Below are positions 9,507 through 16,920 of a stretch of DNA of 64,000 bases, one piece after another. Numbering within the stretch: the first letter of the stretch is position 1; every line of letters starts with the position of its first letter. The stretch comes from Aquimarina atlantica (GTDB lineage Bacteria; Bacteroidota; Bacteroidia; Flavobacteriales; Flavobacteriaceae), in assembly GCF_000626715.1 (NCBI RefSeq), contig NZ_AQRA01000004.1:372001-436000 (forward strand), given 5' to 3'. The notes beneath the pieces are model-generated. The model searched no databases. It saw only the letters and a program-made list of their open reading frames with translations, and was not told the DNA's origin. A program made the position numbers and the translations under genes.

Positions 9507-10106
9507 ATGAAAACGTTAAAATTGGTAGTGTTAACTTTCTTATCAATAGCTGTATTTGGTTGTAAAGGAGAAAAGAAAGAAGCTACAGATCAGGAAAATA
9601 CTAAAGAAAATGTAGACACTACTGCGAATCAGGAAAACAAAGAAGAGAATATCACGAAAACTATAGAGTTTGCTCTAGAGCCAAAAAGTGACAGTAAGGT
9701 TTCTGGTAAAGTTATTTTTACCGAATCTGAAGGTATGGTAAACATGGTAGCAGAATTAACAGGGTTAGACGAAGGAGAGCATGCTATCCATATTCATGAA
9801 AAAGCAGATTGTACTTCGGCTGATGGTAAGTCTACAGGAGGACATTGGAATCCAACTATGGAGCCACATGGGAAATGGGGTGCTAAAGAAGGATACCATA
9901 AGGGAGATATCGGAAATTTTAAAGCTGATGCAAGTGGCCATGGTAATATTACTTTTGCTACTAACGAATGGTGTATTGGTTGTGATGATGATAAAAAGAA
10001 CATAGTAGGTAAAGCAATTATCGTACATCAAGGTATAGATGATTTTACTTCTCAACCTTCTGGTGCTGCGGGTAGCAGAGTGAGTTGTGGAGGTATTATT
10101 CAATAA
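9507..10106 (+). CDS. sodC: Cu/Zn superoxide dismutase lipoprotein
   Basis: A 199-residue protein with a lipoprotein signal (lipid-attachment Cys19 in AVFGCKG) and an acidic, Lys-rich linker to about 50. The SOD domain carries H95 and H97 (HIHE), H113, H121, H131, D134 and H174 as metal ligands, the C102-C194 disulfide pair and R191 near the active site. It should convert superoxide to peroxide and oxygen at the periplasmic face of a membrane. An extra Cys pair (C156, C159) sits in an unusual loop EWCIGCDDD. It ends at a shared terminator opposite alkB. Confidence 0.95.
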   Translation: MKTLKLVVLTFLSIAVFGCKGEKKEATDQENTKENVDTTANQENKEENITKTIEFALEPKSDSKVSGKVIFTESEGMVNMVAELTGLDEGEHAIHIHEKADCTSADGKSTGGHWNPTMEPHGKWGAKEGYHKGDIGNFKADASGHGNITFATNEWCIGCDDDKKNIVGKAIIVHQGIDDFTSQPSGAAGSRVSCGGIIQ

Positions 10107-10123
10107 AATTTATCTTATAGAAC

Positions 10124-10165
10124 AACACAAAAAGAGGCTATTTTAAAATAGCCTCTTTTTGTGTT
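10124..10165. terminator. Perfect 42-bp palindromic bidirectional terminator
   Basis: Two 21-base arms, centred between 10144 and 10145, form an uninterrupted palindrome with the core GAGGCTATTTT/AAAATAGCCTC and A- and T-rich flanks. It lies between convergent sodC and alkB and includes part of the alkB stop codon. Confidence 0.9.
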
Positions 10166-10802
10166 ATATATCTTTTTCAATTATAGTTCTAAAAGTTAAA
10201 TTAATCCGTGGTGTGCTTATCATTTTTGTGGGTGGCAAACGATGTAACCAATTAGTTTGTGTTCTACCTTTCATTATTAACAAACTTCCATTTTCTAAAA
10301 CCAATGCTCTTTTTTCTTTTGTAACTTTATGCTTAAAGGCAAATTTTCGCTCTGCTCCAAAACTTAATGATGCAATTGCACCATTCTTTTTAAGATCTTT
10401 TTCGGCATCACTATGCCAAGCCATTCCTTCGCTACCAGTATGATACAAATTAAGCAAGCAAGAATTGAATGTTTCACCAGTCTTTTGTTCGATAAGCTCT
10501 TTTAATTCTAACAATTCTGGTATCCAGGGTAGTGCCTTTTTTGTGGTATTTGAGTATGTATATTCAAATGATTTTTCTCCATACCAGGCCACTTTACGTT
10601 TCGTTATAATACGTTTACCATAAATAATAGCTTCATCATTTTTCCATTCTATATTTTCTAGTAAGCGATTAAAATAATGATGGGCTTGCTGTGATGACAT
10701 CAATTTCCCATAATAATTTACAATACCATCATGAGGCAATATATTTTTTTCATGATCTATTATATGACTAAACAAATCCATTTTTCCATTTTTTATATTC
10801 AT
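10164..10802 (-). CDS. alkB: AlkB-like Fe(II)/2-oxoglutarate DNA dealkylase
   Basis: A 212-residue protein. The iron ligands are H130 and D132 in the HSDAE motif and H187 in WLHRLP. The 2-oxoglutarate-binding RINLTFR motif (R199, R205) is complete. It is predicted to demethylate 1-methyladenine and 3-methylcytosine in DNA or RNA by oxidation. The start may be the ATG at 10781 (MDLFSH) rather than 10802. Both overlap the stop of the upstream Ada-like gene, so the two genes are translationally coupled. It is the last gene of a three-gene repair operon. Confidence 0.92.
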   Translation of the reverse strand: MNIKNGKMDLFSHIIDHEKNILPHDGIVNYYGKLMSSQQAHHYFNRLLENIEWKNDEAIIYGKRIITKRKVAWYGEKSFEYTYSNTTKKALPWIPELLELKELIEQKTGETFNSCLLNLYHTGSEGMAWHSDAEKDLKKNGAIASLSFGAERKFAFKHKVTKEKRALVLENGSLLIMKGRTQTNWLHRLPPTKMISTPRINLTFRTIIEKDI

Positions 10803-11013
10803 CTTTCATACAATGCCCGCAGGGTCTATACCCATGGTTCTTTGCTTCATTTTCTGACCAAAAAAACACTCGGTTTTCTTGCTTCATTCTCTTTCCCGAT
10901 CGGCATTTCAAAGTTCCATAAATTTTGAGTTTTTGGTTACCACCAAAGCAAATTTCTTGTTGCTTTATTTTTTTTCGTAAATCTATACTTTCTATTTCCT
11001 TGTGTAGTATCAT
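10768..11013 (-). CDS. Free-standing Ada-type zinc-binding module
   Basis: An 81-residue protein matching the N-terminal metal-binding domain of the Ada methyltransferase: Cys37, then NRVFFWS, then GYRPCGHC with Cys65 and Cys68. The usual CxxxC pair of Ada is not intact. Only one Cys is at 37, and Cys22 could be the fourth ligand. There is no AraC or methyltransferase domain attached. It sits between an oxygenase gene (3-bp gap) and alkB (overlap). A role in sensing or directing alkylation repair is inferred from this context. Confidence 0.75.
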   Translation of the reverse strand: MILHKEIESIDLRKKIKQQEICFGGNQKLKIYGTLKCRSGKRMKQENRVFFWSENEAKNHGYRPCGHCMKDEYKKWKNGFV

Positions 11014-11016
11014 TTT

Positions 11017-11832
11017 CTAACTAACAGCATCATGAAAAATCACTCCTAAGGTATATCTTTTACCACTATGTAACTCGCTCACTCCATGTTTCATATTTAC
11101 TCTATAGTATCCTTTTGTTCCTTTTACAGGTCTAAAATTAGTTGTAAAAATAAGCATATCTCCTTTTTTAGGTTTTAAAACAATAGCTTTAGACTGAGCT
11201 CTGGGAGTTTGTTGTGTTATTACAAATTCTCCTCCTGTATAATCCTTATCCGGTTCGTTTAAAAACAAAACAGCTTGAAGAGGAAAAAACACTTCTCCAT
11301 ACATATCCTGATGTAATGTATTAAACCCTCCTACTCCATATTTCAAAATCAACGGGGTCGGTTTTAACTGATCATTAGCATGGCATAGTGCCTGTAACTC
11401 CCGAAGTGTTTTAGGAAAAATCTTATCTATTTTCAAGATTTTCATCCACAAATTGGCAATCGGTGCAAGCATTGGATATATATTTTCTCTAATCGCCTGT
11501 ACGAGTTCTGGTAATGGGTAATCAAAATATTTATACTCTCCCAAACCAAATCTGTATCGTTCCATCACTACTGTTTTACGATAACCTCTCGGATTATCGT
11601 ATTGGTCTACCATCTCCCTACATTGATTTTCTAAAAGAAATTCTGGAATTATGACATATCCTCTTCTACTTATTTCATCGGTTACTATTTCCCAATCTAT
11701 AGTTTCTATTTTACGTTGTACTTCTATCACAGTTTTTAAGTGTCTACACCTTTTTATTAATACGTTTCTCTGAAACCGTAAAACTCTTATAATTATCAGA
11801 TTCTTAAAACCCATTTCTTGCGTTGTTATCAA
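11017..11832 (-). CDS. 2OG-Fe(II) oxygenase of the DNA-damage (PF09859-like) family
   Basis: The core from about residue 45 matches the bacterial family annotated as an oxygenase acting on damaged DNA. It includes the segments VMERYRFGLGEYKYF and HQDMYGEVFFPLQ, GYYRVNMKHGVS and the end YTLGVIFHDA. The predicted iron ligands are H174, D176 and H249, with R259 for 2-oxoglutarate. The first 34 residues are basic and not family-like, and a GTG at 11730 is a credible alternative start. It leads an operon with the Ada-like module and AlkB, pointing to alkylation repair. Confidence 0.85.
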   Translation of the reverse strand: MITTQEMGFKNLIIIRVLRFQRNVLIKRCRHLKTVIEVQRKIETIDWEIVTDEISRRGYVIIPEFLLENQCREMVDQYDNPRGYRKTVVMERYRFGLGEYKYFDYPLPELVQAIRENIYPMLAPIANLWMKILKIDKIFPKTLRELQALCHANDQLKPTPLILKYGVGGFNTLHQDMYGEVFFPLQAVLFLNEPDKDYTGGEFVITQQTPRAQSKAIVLKPKKGDMLIFTTNFRPVKGTKGYYRVNMKHGVSELHSGKRYTLGVIFHDAVS

Positions 11833-11997
11833 TATAAGTGTTCTAACACAGCCTAATCACCTGTATTCTGATACAATTTTGCTATCTTTTGATATGTCGT
11901 GTAAGATGTTCTGAAGGCGGTTATAATATCATAGAAATTTCAGTTTTCTTTATACATTTTAATGACTTTTCAAAATAGCTTTTCACCAAAATAAAAT

Positions 11998-12005
11998 TAA
12001 CTTTG
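11998..12005 (+). promoter_or_regulatory. -7 promoter box TAACTTTG
   Basis: An exact TAnnTTTG match, 17 bases before the ATG at 12023, implying a short 5' leader. No clear -33 TTG was seen. Confidence 0.45.
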
Positions 12006-12022
12006 TAATAAATCATTAATCA

Positions 12023-13207
12023 ATGAATCCTTCAACTTCGGGTTGGGTCGAAAAATTCTTAAGAGATCTCGATGGCGACTCTAATTTGCCTAAATGGTCA
12101 TTTGATAAGTTATATCTCGATTTAAGACGAGTAGGTTTTATCTATGGTACTTCTATAGATATTATTATAGTTAATGATTCGGATATTGTTTATTCTGAAG
12201 AAGAAAAAACAAAGATCAATTTATTTGCTGCACTAGTGATTACCTACTATGATACGATCGAAAATGCTAATAAAAATGATTGTATTGAAGCACTTATACA
12301 GTTCTATGATTTTTTAGATACCAAAAAATCTATTTTTTCTTTGGGGAATATACTTCCCGGAAACAAAAGTGAAAAGCTCGAAAAAATCATACATGCCCGT
12401 ATACAAACCAACGAATCTGTTTTTAAGAAAAACTTTAGCCATTTATTAACGAATGCATTATTGTTTATCGATGTGTTAGCTTTTGAGTATTTTCTTATAC
12501 ATGATAAAGATCCTTTTGGATATGCTGCCAAACTAGAAGAAACCCTAACAAATACTGTTTTTCTTGCGCTAAATTCTAAAAAAGAGCAGGACGAATACGA
12601 CAAACTTTTGGTTAAGTTATTTTCATCTTCTGTACGGTATACAAATATTTCTACCGAAGAAGAAGCTAGTTTTGATTATATAGAATTAGATCCATATACA
12701 GATGAAATTGAAAAAAAATATATCCTGGACCTTACCAGTTTAGCTGTTTGGAATGACAGAGAAGTAGATACAGGAGAACAGAGTTTTATGCTTGCTCTTG
12801 GGACAGAGCTTGAGCTACCCCATACGGTAATAGCAGAATCGATTGATTTGGTACAATCGTTTATTAATCAACATAAAGAAGATATTTCATTTTTTAATTA
12901 CTCGAATCCCGCATTACATTTTTACCAGCAAACCTCGAGAACAGTAAGTATATTGATATTAAGGAATAAAAAAAGACTTATTAAAGAAATCTCTGAAAGT
13001 AAAGATCTAATGATTTTATTAGGACAATCTACTATGCGAGATTTATCTAAGGAAGAAAAACAACAAGTAAAAAAACAACTACTCGATATCTGTAAAACGA
13101 TACCTTCTTTGGCTATTTTTATTCTACCAGGCGGAAGTTTATTATTGCCCTTACTGGTCAAATTTATTCCTCAGCTGTTACCTTCTGCATTTAATGAGAA
13201 TAAATAA
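12023..13207 (+). CDS. LETM1-related protein
   Basis: A 394-residue protein, mostly helical and without a signal peptide. The last 60 residues resemble the LETM1 core: a helix with LSKEEKQQVKKQLLD followed by a hydrophobic segment rich in Pro and Leu (PGGSLLLPLLVKFIPQ) ending LLPSAF. Similar flavobacterial proteins carry the name LETM1-related biofilm-associated protein. The mitochondrial family acts in ion homeostasis; no function can be read for this one. Its stop codon directly abuts the stop of the convergent gene at 13208, with no hairpin between. Confidence 0.75.
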   Translation: MNPSTSGWVEKFLRDLDGDSNLPKWSFDKLYLDLRRVGFIYGTSIDIIIVNDSDIVYSEEEKTKINLFAALVITYYDTIENANKNDCIEALIQFYDFLDTKKSIFSLGNILPGNKSEKLEKIIHARIQTNESVFKKNFSHLLTNALLFIDVLAFEYFLIHDKDPFGYAAKLEETLTNTVFLALNSKKEQDEYDKLLVKLFSSSVRYTNISTEEEASFDYIELDPYTDEIEKKYILDLTSLAVWNDREVDTGEQSFMLALGTELELPHTVIAESIDLVQSFINQHKEDISFFNYSNPALHFYQQTSRTVSILILRNKKRLIKEISESKDLMILLGQSTMRDLSKEEKQQVKKQLLDICKTIPSLAIFILPGGSLLLPLLVKFIPQLLPSAFNENK

Positions 13208-13831
13208 TTATATCTCAAGTTTTTTAAGCTCCCCGTAATTTCTTTTCAACCTTCGGGTAAAAATTCCATAAATAACCCTGTAGAATAACGCTATTACCCC
13301 TATAAATACTGAAGTAACCAATAAAGTAACTACTATAATTAACCATACTGGCAATTGATTTTTGGCAGAGCTATTCTGAAATGTTTCTGTAAACATAAGC
13401 GCATAACTCATTGTAGCAATCATTGCTAATGCAAAAAAGCTAATATTTACCCAGATATATCGTTTTACGGTTCTTCTGGTTTTTATAATATTTTCCATTA
13501 ATACTTTAGCAGAATCGGTAGCCTTTATTTTCTTATAGTTGATATAAAAACGTGTAATAAAGTATATCAAAATACCGTAAGAAGCAATTGAAGCTATTAA
13601 GGAGAACAACCCCATATCCACCTTTTCTACATTCGAATACATTCCGTTTAATCTAAATACGACATCCAAAGAAGCCCATAATAGAAATTCTAAAATACTA
13701 ATGATAAAAATCCATCTTACAATAGAAGAAGATTTCTTTAGTATCATTTTATATATTTCTTTATAAGACAATCTGGGAAGCACATCTTCCTGCTTCTTCC
13801 AGTCTTTCTTTAATAGTTCTAATTCATCCAT
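13208..13831 (-). CDS. Membrane protein, probable partner of the ECF sigma factor
   Basis: A 207-residue protein. A hydrophilic start with DELELLKKDWKKQE is typical of proteins encoded after ECF sigma genes in flavobacteria. Four membrane segments follow, at about 40-60, 74-94, 122-144 and 162-187, and the tail is basic. The gene follows the sigma gene by 4 bases, so a regulatory (anti-sigma-like) role is likely, but there is no zinc HxxxCxxC motif. It is inferred from position only. Confidence 0.7.
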   Translation of the reverse strand: MDELELLKKDWKKQEDVLPRLSYKEIYKMILKKSSSIVRWIFIISILEFLLWASLDVVFRLNGMYSNVEKVDMGLFSLIASIASYGILIYFITRFYINYKKIKATDSAKVLMENIIKTRRTVKRYIWVNISFFALAMIATMSYALMFTETFQNSSAKNQLPVWLIIVVTLLVTSVFIGVIALFYRVIYGIFTRRLKRNYGELKKLEI

Positions 13832-13835
13832 GGGG

Positions 13836-14330
13836 TTACGGATTTAATATTTTTTTCAACTTCGTTTTTACTCTATTCATCTTTACTCGGGCATTTACCT
13901 CGCTAATACCCATGGTATCAGCTATTTCTTTATATGATTTATCTTCAAGATATAAAAAAACCAAGGCTTTCTCAATATCATTTAATTGTTTTACTGCTGC
14001 ATACATTAGTTTAAGTTGTTGCTCTACCTCGTCATCATATTCTTCAGCCTTTATCTTAAAATTCATCGTATCAAGATCTGCGGTCTTAATACTTCTTTTG
14101 GACCTTCTGTATAATGTAATTGCAGTATTTAATGCAACTCTATACATCCAGGTACTAAATTTTGCGTCTCCTCTAAACTTAGGATATGCTTTCCAAAGCT
14201 GAATCGTTATTTCCTGAAACAAATCATTATGTGAATCTGGATCACTGGTATATATTCGGCATACCTTGTGCACAATATTCTGATTTTGCTCAAGATTGGT
14301 TACAAAACTATGTTCTAATTCTTTATTCAC
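13836..14330 (-). CDS. ECF-type RNA polymerase sigma factor
   Basis: A 164-residue protein with both sigma-70 domains. Region 2 includes DLFQEITIQLWKAYPKFRG and FSTWMYRVALNTA. Region 4 is the C-terminal helix-turn-helix YKEIADTMGISEVNARVKMN. It directs RNA polymerase to a small regulon, unknown here. It is cotranscribed with the membrane protein at 13208-13831. Its start lies about 145 bases from the divergent NDH-2-like gene. Confidence 0.92.
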   Translation of the reverse strand: MNKELEHSFVTNLEQNQNIVHKVCRIYTSDPDSHNDLFQEITIQLWKAYPKFRGDAKFSTWMYRVALNTAITLYRRSKRSIKTADLDTMNFKIKAEEYDDEVEQQLKLMYAAVKQLNDIEKALVFLYLEDKSYKEIADTMGISEVNARVKMNRVKTKLKKILNP

Positions 14331-14449
14331 TTTGGTCAGTTACTTCTTATATGTAGCCAAGAAAACATTTATGTTACAAATAAAAATAAAAGTATGATAA
14401 TTTTAATCATAAATCCAAGTATTCTGTAGGGTATATAATTTTATCACTT

Positions 14450-14457
14450 TATCTTTG
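14450..14457 (+). promoter_or_regulatory. -7 promoter box TATCTTTG
   Basis: An exact TAnnTTTG match, 18 bases before the start codon of the flavoprotein at 14476. Confidence 0.5.
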
Positions 14458-14475
14458 TAACACAACATATATCTT

Positions 14476-15771
14476 ATGAATATTCCACATACCAATTTAC
14501 CCAGGTTAGTCGTAATTGGCGGGGGTTTTGCCGGAGTTGCACTAGCAAGAAAAATGGTTAAAGAAGATGTACAACTGGTCTTATTAGACAGGCATAATTA
14601 CCACACTTTTCAACCACTTCTTTATCAAGTATCTACAGCATCATTAGAACCAGATTCTATTGCATATCCACTTCGTAAAATTGTTAAAAGAGGTAAAAAT
14701 ACTTTTTTTAGAATGGCCGAAGTAACAGCCATAGATCCGAATATTCAAAATATACATACCAATATCGGTAGTATTTCTTATGATTATCTTGTTATTGCTA
14801 CAGGTGCACGAACCAATTTTTTTGGAAATACTACTATAGAAAATAATGCGATGCGAATGAAAAACCTGCCGCAAGCATTAAATTTACGTAGCTTAATGCT
14901 TGAGAATCTGGAGCAGGCAGTAATTACCACAGATCCAGAAGAAAGAAAAGAATTGCTGCGTTTTGTACTCGCAGGTGCTGGTCCTACAGGTGTTGAACTA
15001 GCTGGGGGGATTGCAGAGTTAAAACTAAACGTACTTCCCAGAGATTATCCCGATATGAATTTTGATGATATGGAAATTCATTTGATAGAAGGTGCACCTC
15101 GTGTGCTTCCTCCTATGAGCGAACATGCATCAGAAAAAGCTGCTAAATTCTTAAAAAAATTAGGAGTGCATATTCATACCAATACACAAGTACAACATTA
15201 TGAAAACAATATAGTAAGTACTAATACCGATTTATCTCTTAAAACTGCAACCTTTATATGGTCTGCTGGCGTAACCGGGGCTCCTGTGTCTGGAATCGAT
15301 GCAAAATCTCTAATACCAAGAGCCAATCGATATAAAGTGAATGAATTTAATCAAATCGATGGGTATCAAAATATTTTTGCTATCGGTGATATCTCTGTAA
15401 TGGAAACTAAAAAATATCCCAAAGGGCATCCCATGGTTGCGCAACCAGCTATACAGCAAGGAAGCCATCTTGCAAAAAACTTAAAACGTCACCTTAAAGG
15501 TAAAGACATGATACCTTTTAAATATTTCGACAAAGGATCTATGGCTACCATTGGCCGTAATAAAGCTGTAGTCGACATCGGAAAATTTAAATTCGGGGGA
15601 TTCTTTGCCTGGTTTATATGGATGTTTATTCATTTATGGTTCCTGGTAGGTTTTAGAAATCGATTTGTTACCTTTTTTAATTGGGTATATAATTATATTA
15701 ATTATGATAAGGCTGCACGATTAATTGTTAGACCTTTTAAGAATAAGGAAAATACTATAGAAAGAGTGTAG
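14476..15771 (+). CDS. ndh: Type II NADH dehydrogenase-like flavoprotein
   Basis: A 431-residue protein. An FAD-binding Rossmann motif GGGFAGVALARKM lies at about 13-25, with YQVSTASL after it. A second nucleotide-binding motif, AGAGPTGVELAGG, is near 168. The FAD-contact motif FAIGDIS is near 300. The last 60 residues hold an amphipathic or membrane-associated stretch (WFIWMFIHLWFLVGF), as in NDH-2 enzymes. It is predicted to pass electrons from NADH to quinone at the inner membrane without pumping protons. Confidence 0.88.
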   Translation: MNIPHTNLPRLVVIGGGFAGVALARKMVKEDVQLVLLDRHNYHTFQPLLYQVSTASLEPDSIAYPLRKIVKRGKNTFFRMAEVTAIDPNIQNIHTNIGSISYDYLVIATGARTNFFGNTTIENNAMRMKNLPQALNLRSLMLENLEQAVITTDPEERKELLRFVLAGAGPTGVELAGGIAELKLNVLPRDYPDMNFDDMEIHLIEGAPRVLPPMSEHASEKAAKFLKKLGVHIHTNTQVQHYENNIVSTNTDLSLKTATFIWSAGVTGAPVSGIDAKSLIPRANRYKVNEFNQIDGYQNIFAIGDISVMETKKYPKGHPMVAQPAIQQGSHLAKNLKRHLKGKDMIPFKYFDKGSMATIGRNKAVVDIGKFKFGGFFAWFIWMFIHLWFLVGFRNRFVTFFNWVYNYINYDKAARLIVRPFKNKENTIERV

Positions 15772-15867
15772 TACTATATCTAGTCATACTAAGCCTTAAA
15801 AACCGTTAGTCTTGTGGTGAAATCATCACAAAGTTCAACATCAAATTATATTCTAAAAGACCTTCTA

Positions 15868-16092
15868 ATGGGGCAAAAAGACGTTCCATTAGACATTAGT
15901 GTCTCAAATTTAGGCTCTGATGTCTCAAAATTGAGTGTTGGATGTCTAATTTTGGAAGTCAACTTCTCAAATTTAGAGACTCTCCTCTCAAAAATAGATC
16001 ATTCCTATCCAAATTTTCGTCAAAAAGATCCAACAGATGATCTAAAAGTCCCATCACCCGATGTAAGAGGCTCAATTTTTAAGCGAGTTTAG
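15868..16092 (+). CDS. Doubtful short ORF made of heptad-like repeats
   Basis: A 74-codon frame from the ATG at 15868 (a GTG at 15814 would lengthen it). It overlaps a degenerate 21-bp tandem repeat, so the product would repeat every 7 residues (units such as VSNLGSD, VSKLSVG, FSNLETL, LSKIDHS) with hydrophobic residues at positions 1 and 4. That is coiled-coil-like. There is no signal peptide and no recognisable family. It may be a real small repeat protein, the remnant of a larger one, or a chance frame in repetitive DNA. Confidence 0.25.
   Translation: MGQKDVPLDISVSNLGSDVSKLSVGCLILEVNFSNLETLLSKIDHSYPNFRQKDPTDDLKVPSPDVRGSIFKRV
15903..16083. repeat. Degenerate tandem repeat, period about 21 bp
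   Basis: CTCAAATTTAG-like words recur at about 15903, 15924, 15946, 15966, 15987 and 16008 and again at about 16071, i.e. at 20-22 bp or multiples. The units are imperfect (CTCAAAATTG, CTAATTTTGG, CTCAAAAATA). They lie in a gene-poor stretch of about 670 bases between the flavoprotein and the YfiM-like gene. Confidence 0.55.
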
Positions 16093-16445
16093 TATTGAAG
16101 TGATTTAAACTTTTCCAACTCGCTATAAAAATGCTCTTTTTCACCAGAATCAAAAAAGCTTAAACCACTTTATGATAATGGAATAGTTCTTCGATAAAAA
16201 TAGATTCTTTCTTCCATCCGCTATAAAAAGTCATTGAACTGTACAAAAAAACATCTCGACGAATTCTTCGGTAATCTTAGCACTTATAAAAGTAATTTGG
16301 ACCTATAACAGTATCGACATCCTGTTTTAAGTTCGAGATATTTATTATAAAAAGCTTATCCAATATTCTTTTTCATACAACAGGATGGTAATACAGAAGT
16401 TTAGATGACTTCGCTGTACTATTAATACCCTAAAACCTGATCACC
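16093..16445. other. Gene-free interval before the YfiM-like gene
   Basis: No supported frame. The word CGCTATAAAAA occurs twice (16121 and 16219) in similar surroundings. Otherwise the stretch is AT-rich with no hairpin that I trust. Confidence 0.5.
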
Positions 16446-16829
16446 ATGAAAAGAATATTACTTTTTACTACTATCCTATTGTGTATAGAAATGACGGCAC
16501 AAAACACAAACAACACTGATTTTTGGCAAAAAGATAAAATCATGCATAGTGTGGGTTCTTTTGGTATAAGTACTATTACTTATACCTATTTATCGATTCA
16601 TCCAAAACATAAAAATCTTCCCGAATTGCAAAAACGATTAATTTCTCTTTCTACTACCCTAATTATAGGTAGTTTAAAGGAAGTTGTGGATAGTACATCA
16701 TCAAATCATTATGCATCCTGGGATGATATGGGAGCAAATGCTATAGGCGCATTAACGTTTCAGGCCGTTGTTACCATTCCTTTAAATTTTAACACAAGAC
16801 ATAAACGAAAAAAACAACGTTACAATTAA
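16446..16829 (+). CDS. Small YfiM/DUF2279-like exported protein
   Basis: A 127-residue protein with a signal peptide (MKRILLFTTILLCIEMTAQ). The family pattern is DKIMHSVGSFGIS near residue 31, KEVVDS near 80 and SWDDMGANAIGAL near 92. These match YfiM-like periplasmic or membrane proteins whose function is not known. It probably has its own transcript, ahead of the TonB receptor gene at 16921. Confidence 0.7.
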   Translation: MKRILLFTTILLCIEMTAQNTNNTDFWQKDKIMHSVGSFGISTITYTYLSIHPKHKNLPELQKRLISLSTTLIIGSLKEVVDSTSSNHYASWDDMGANAIGALTFQAVVTIPLNFNTRHKRKKQRYN

Positions 16830-16920
16830 TCCTCAAAATTCTACAGTTCGGTAACATTCAATTTCAGTTTTTGTATAGATAGATCATTTTTGACCTCGCA
16901 ATCAAAAAATTATTATATAC

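Noticed and set aside
9765..10103. Minus-strand frames opposite sodC
   Set aside because: sodC has all metal ligands and a lipoprotein signal; the antisense frames are low-complexity shadows.
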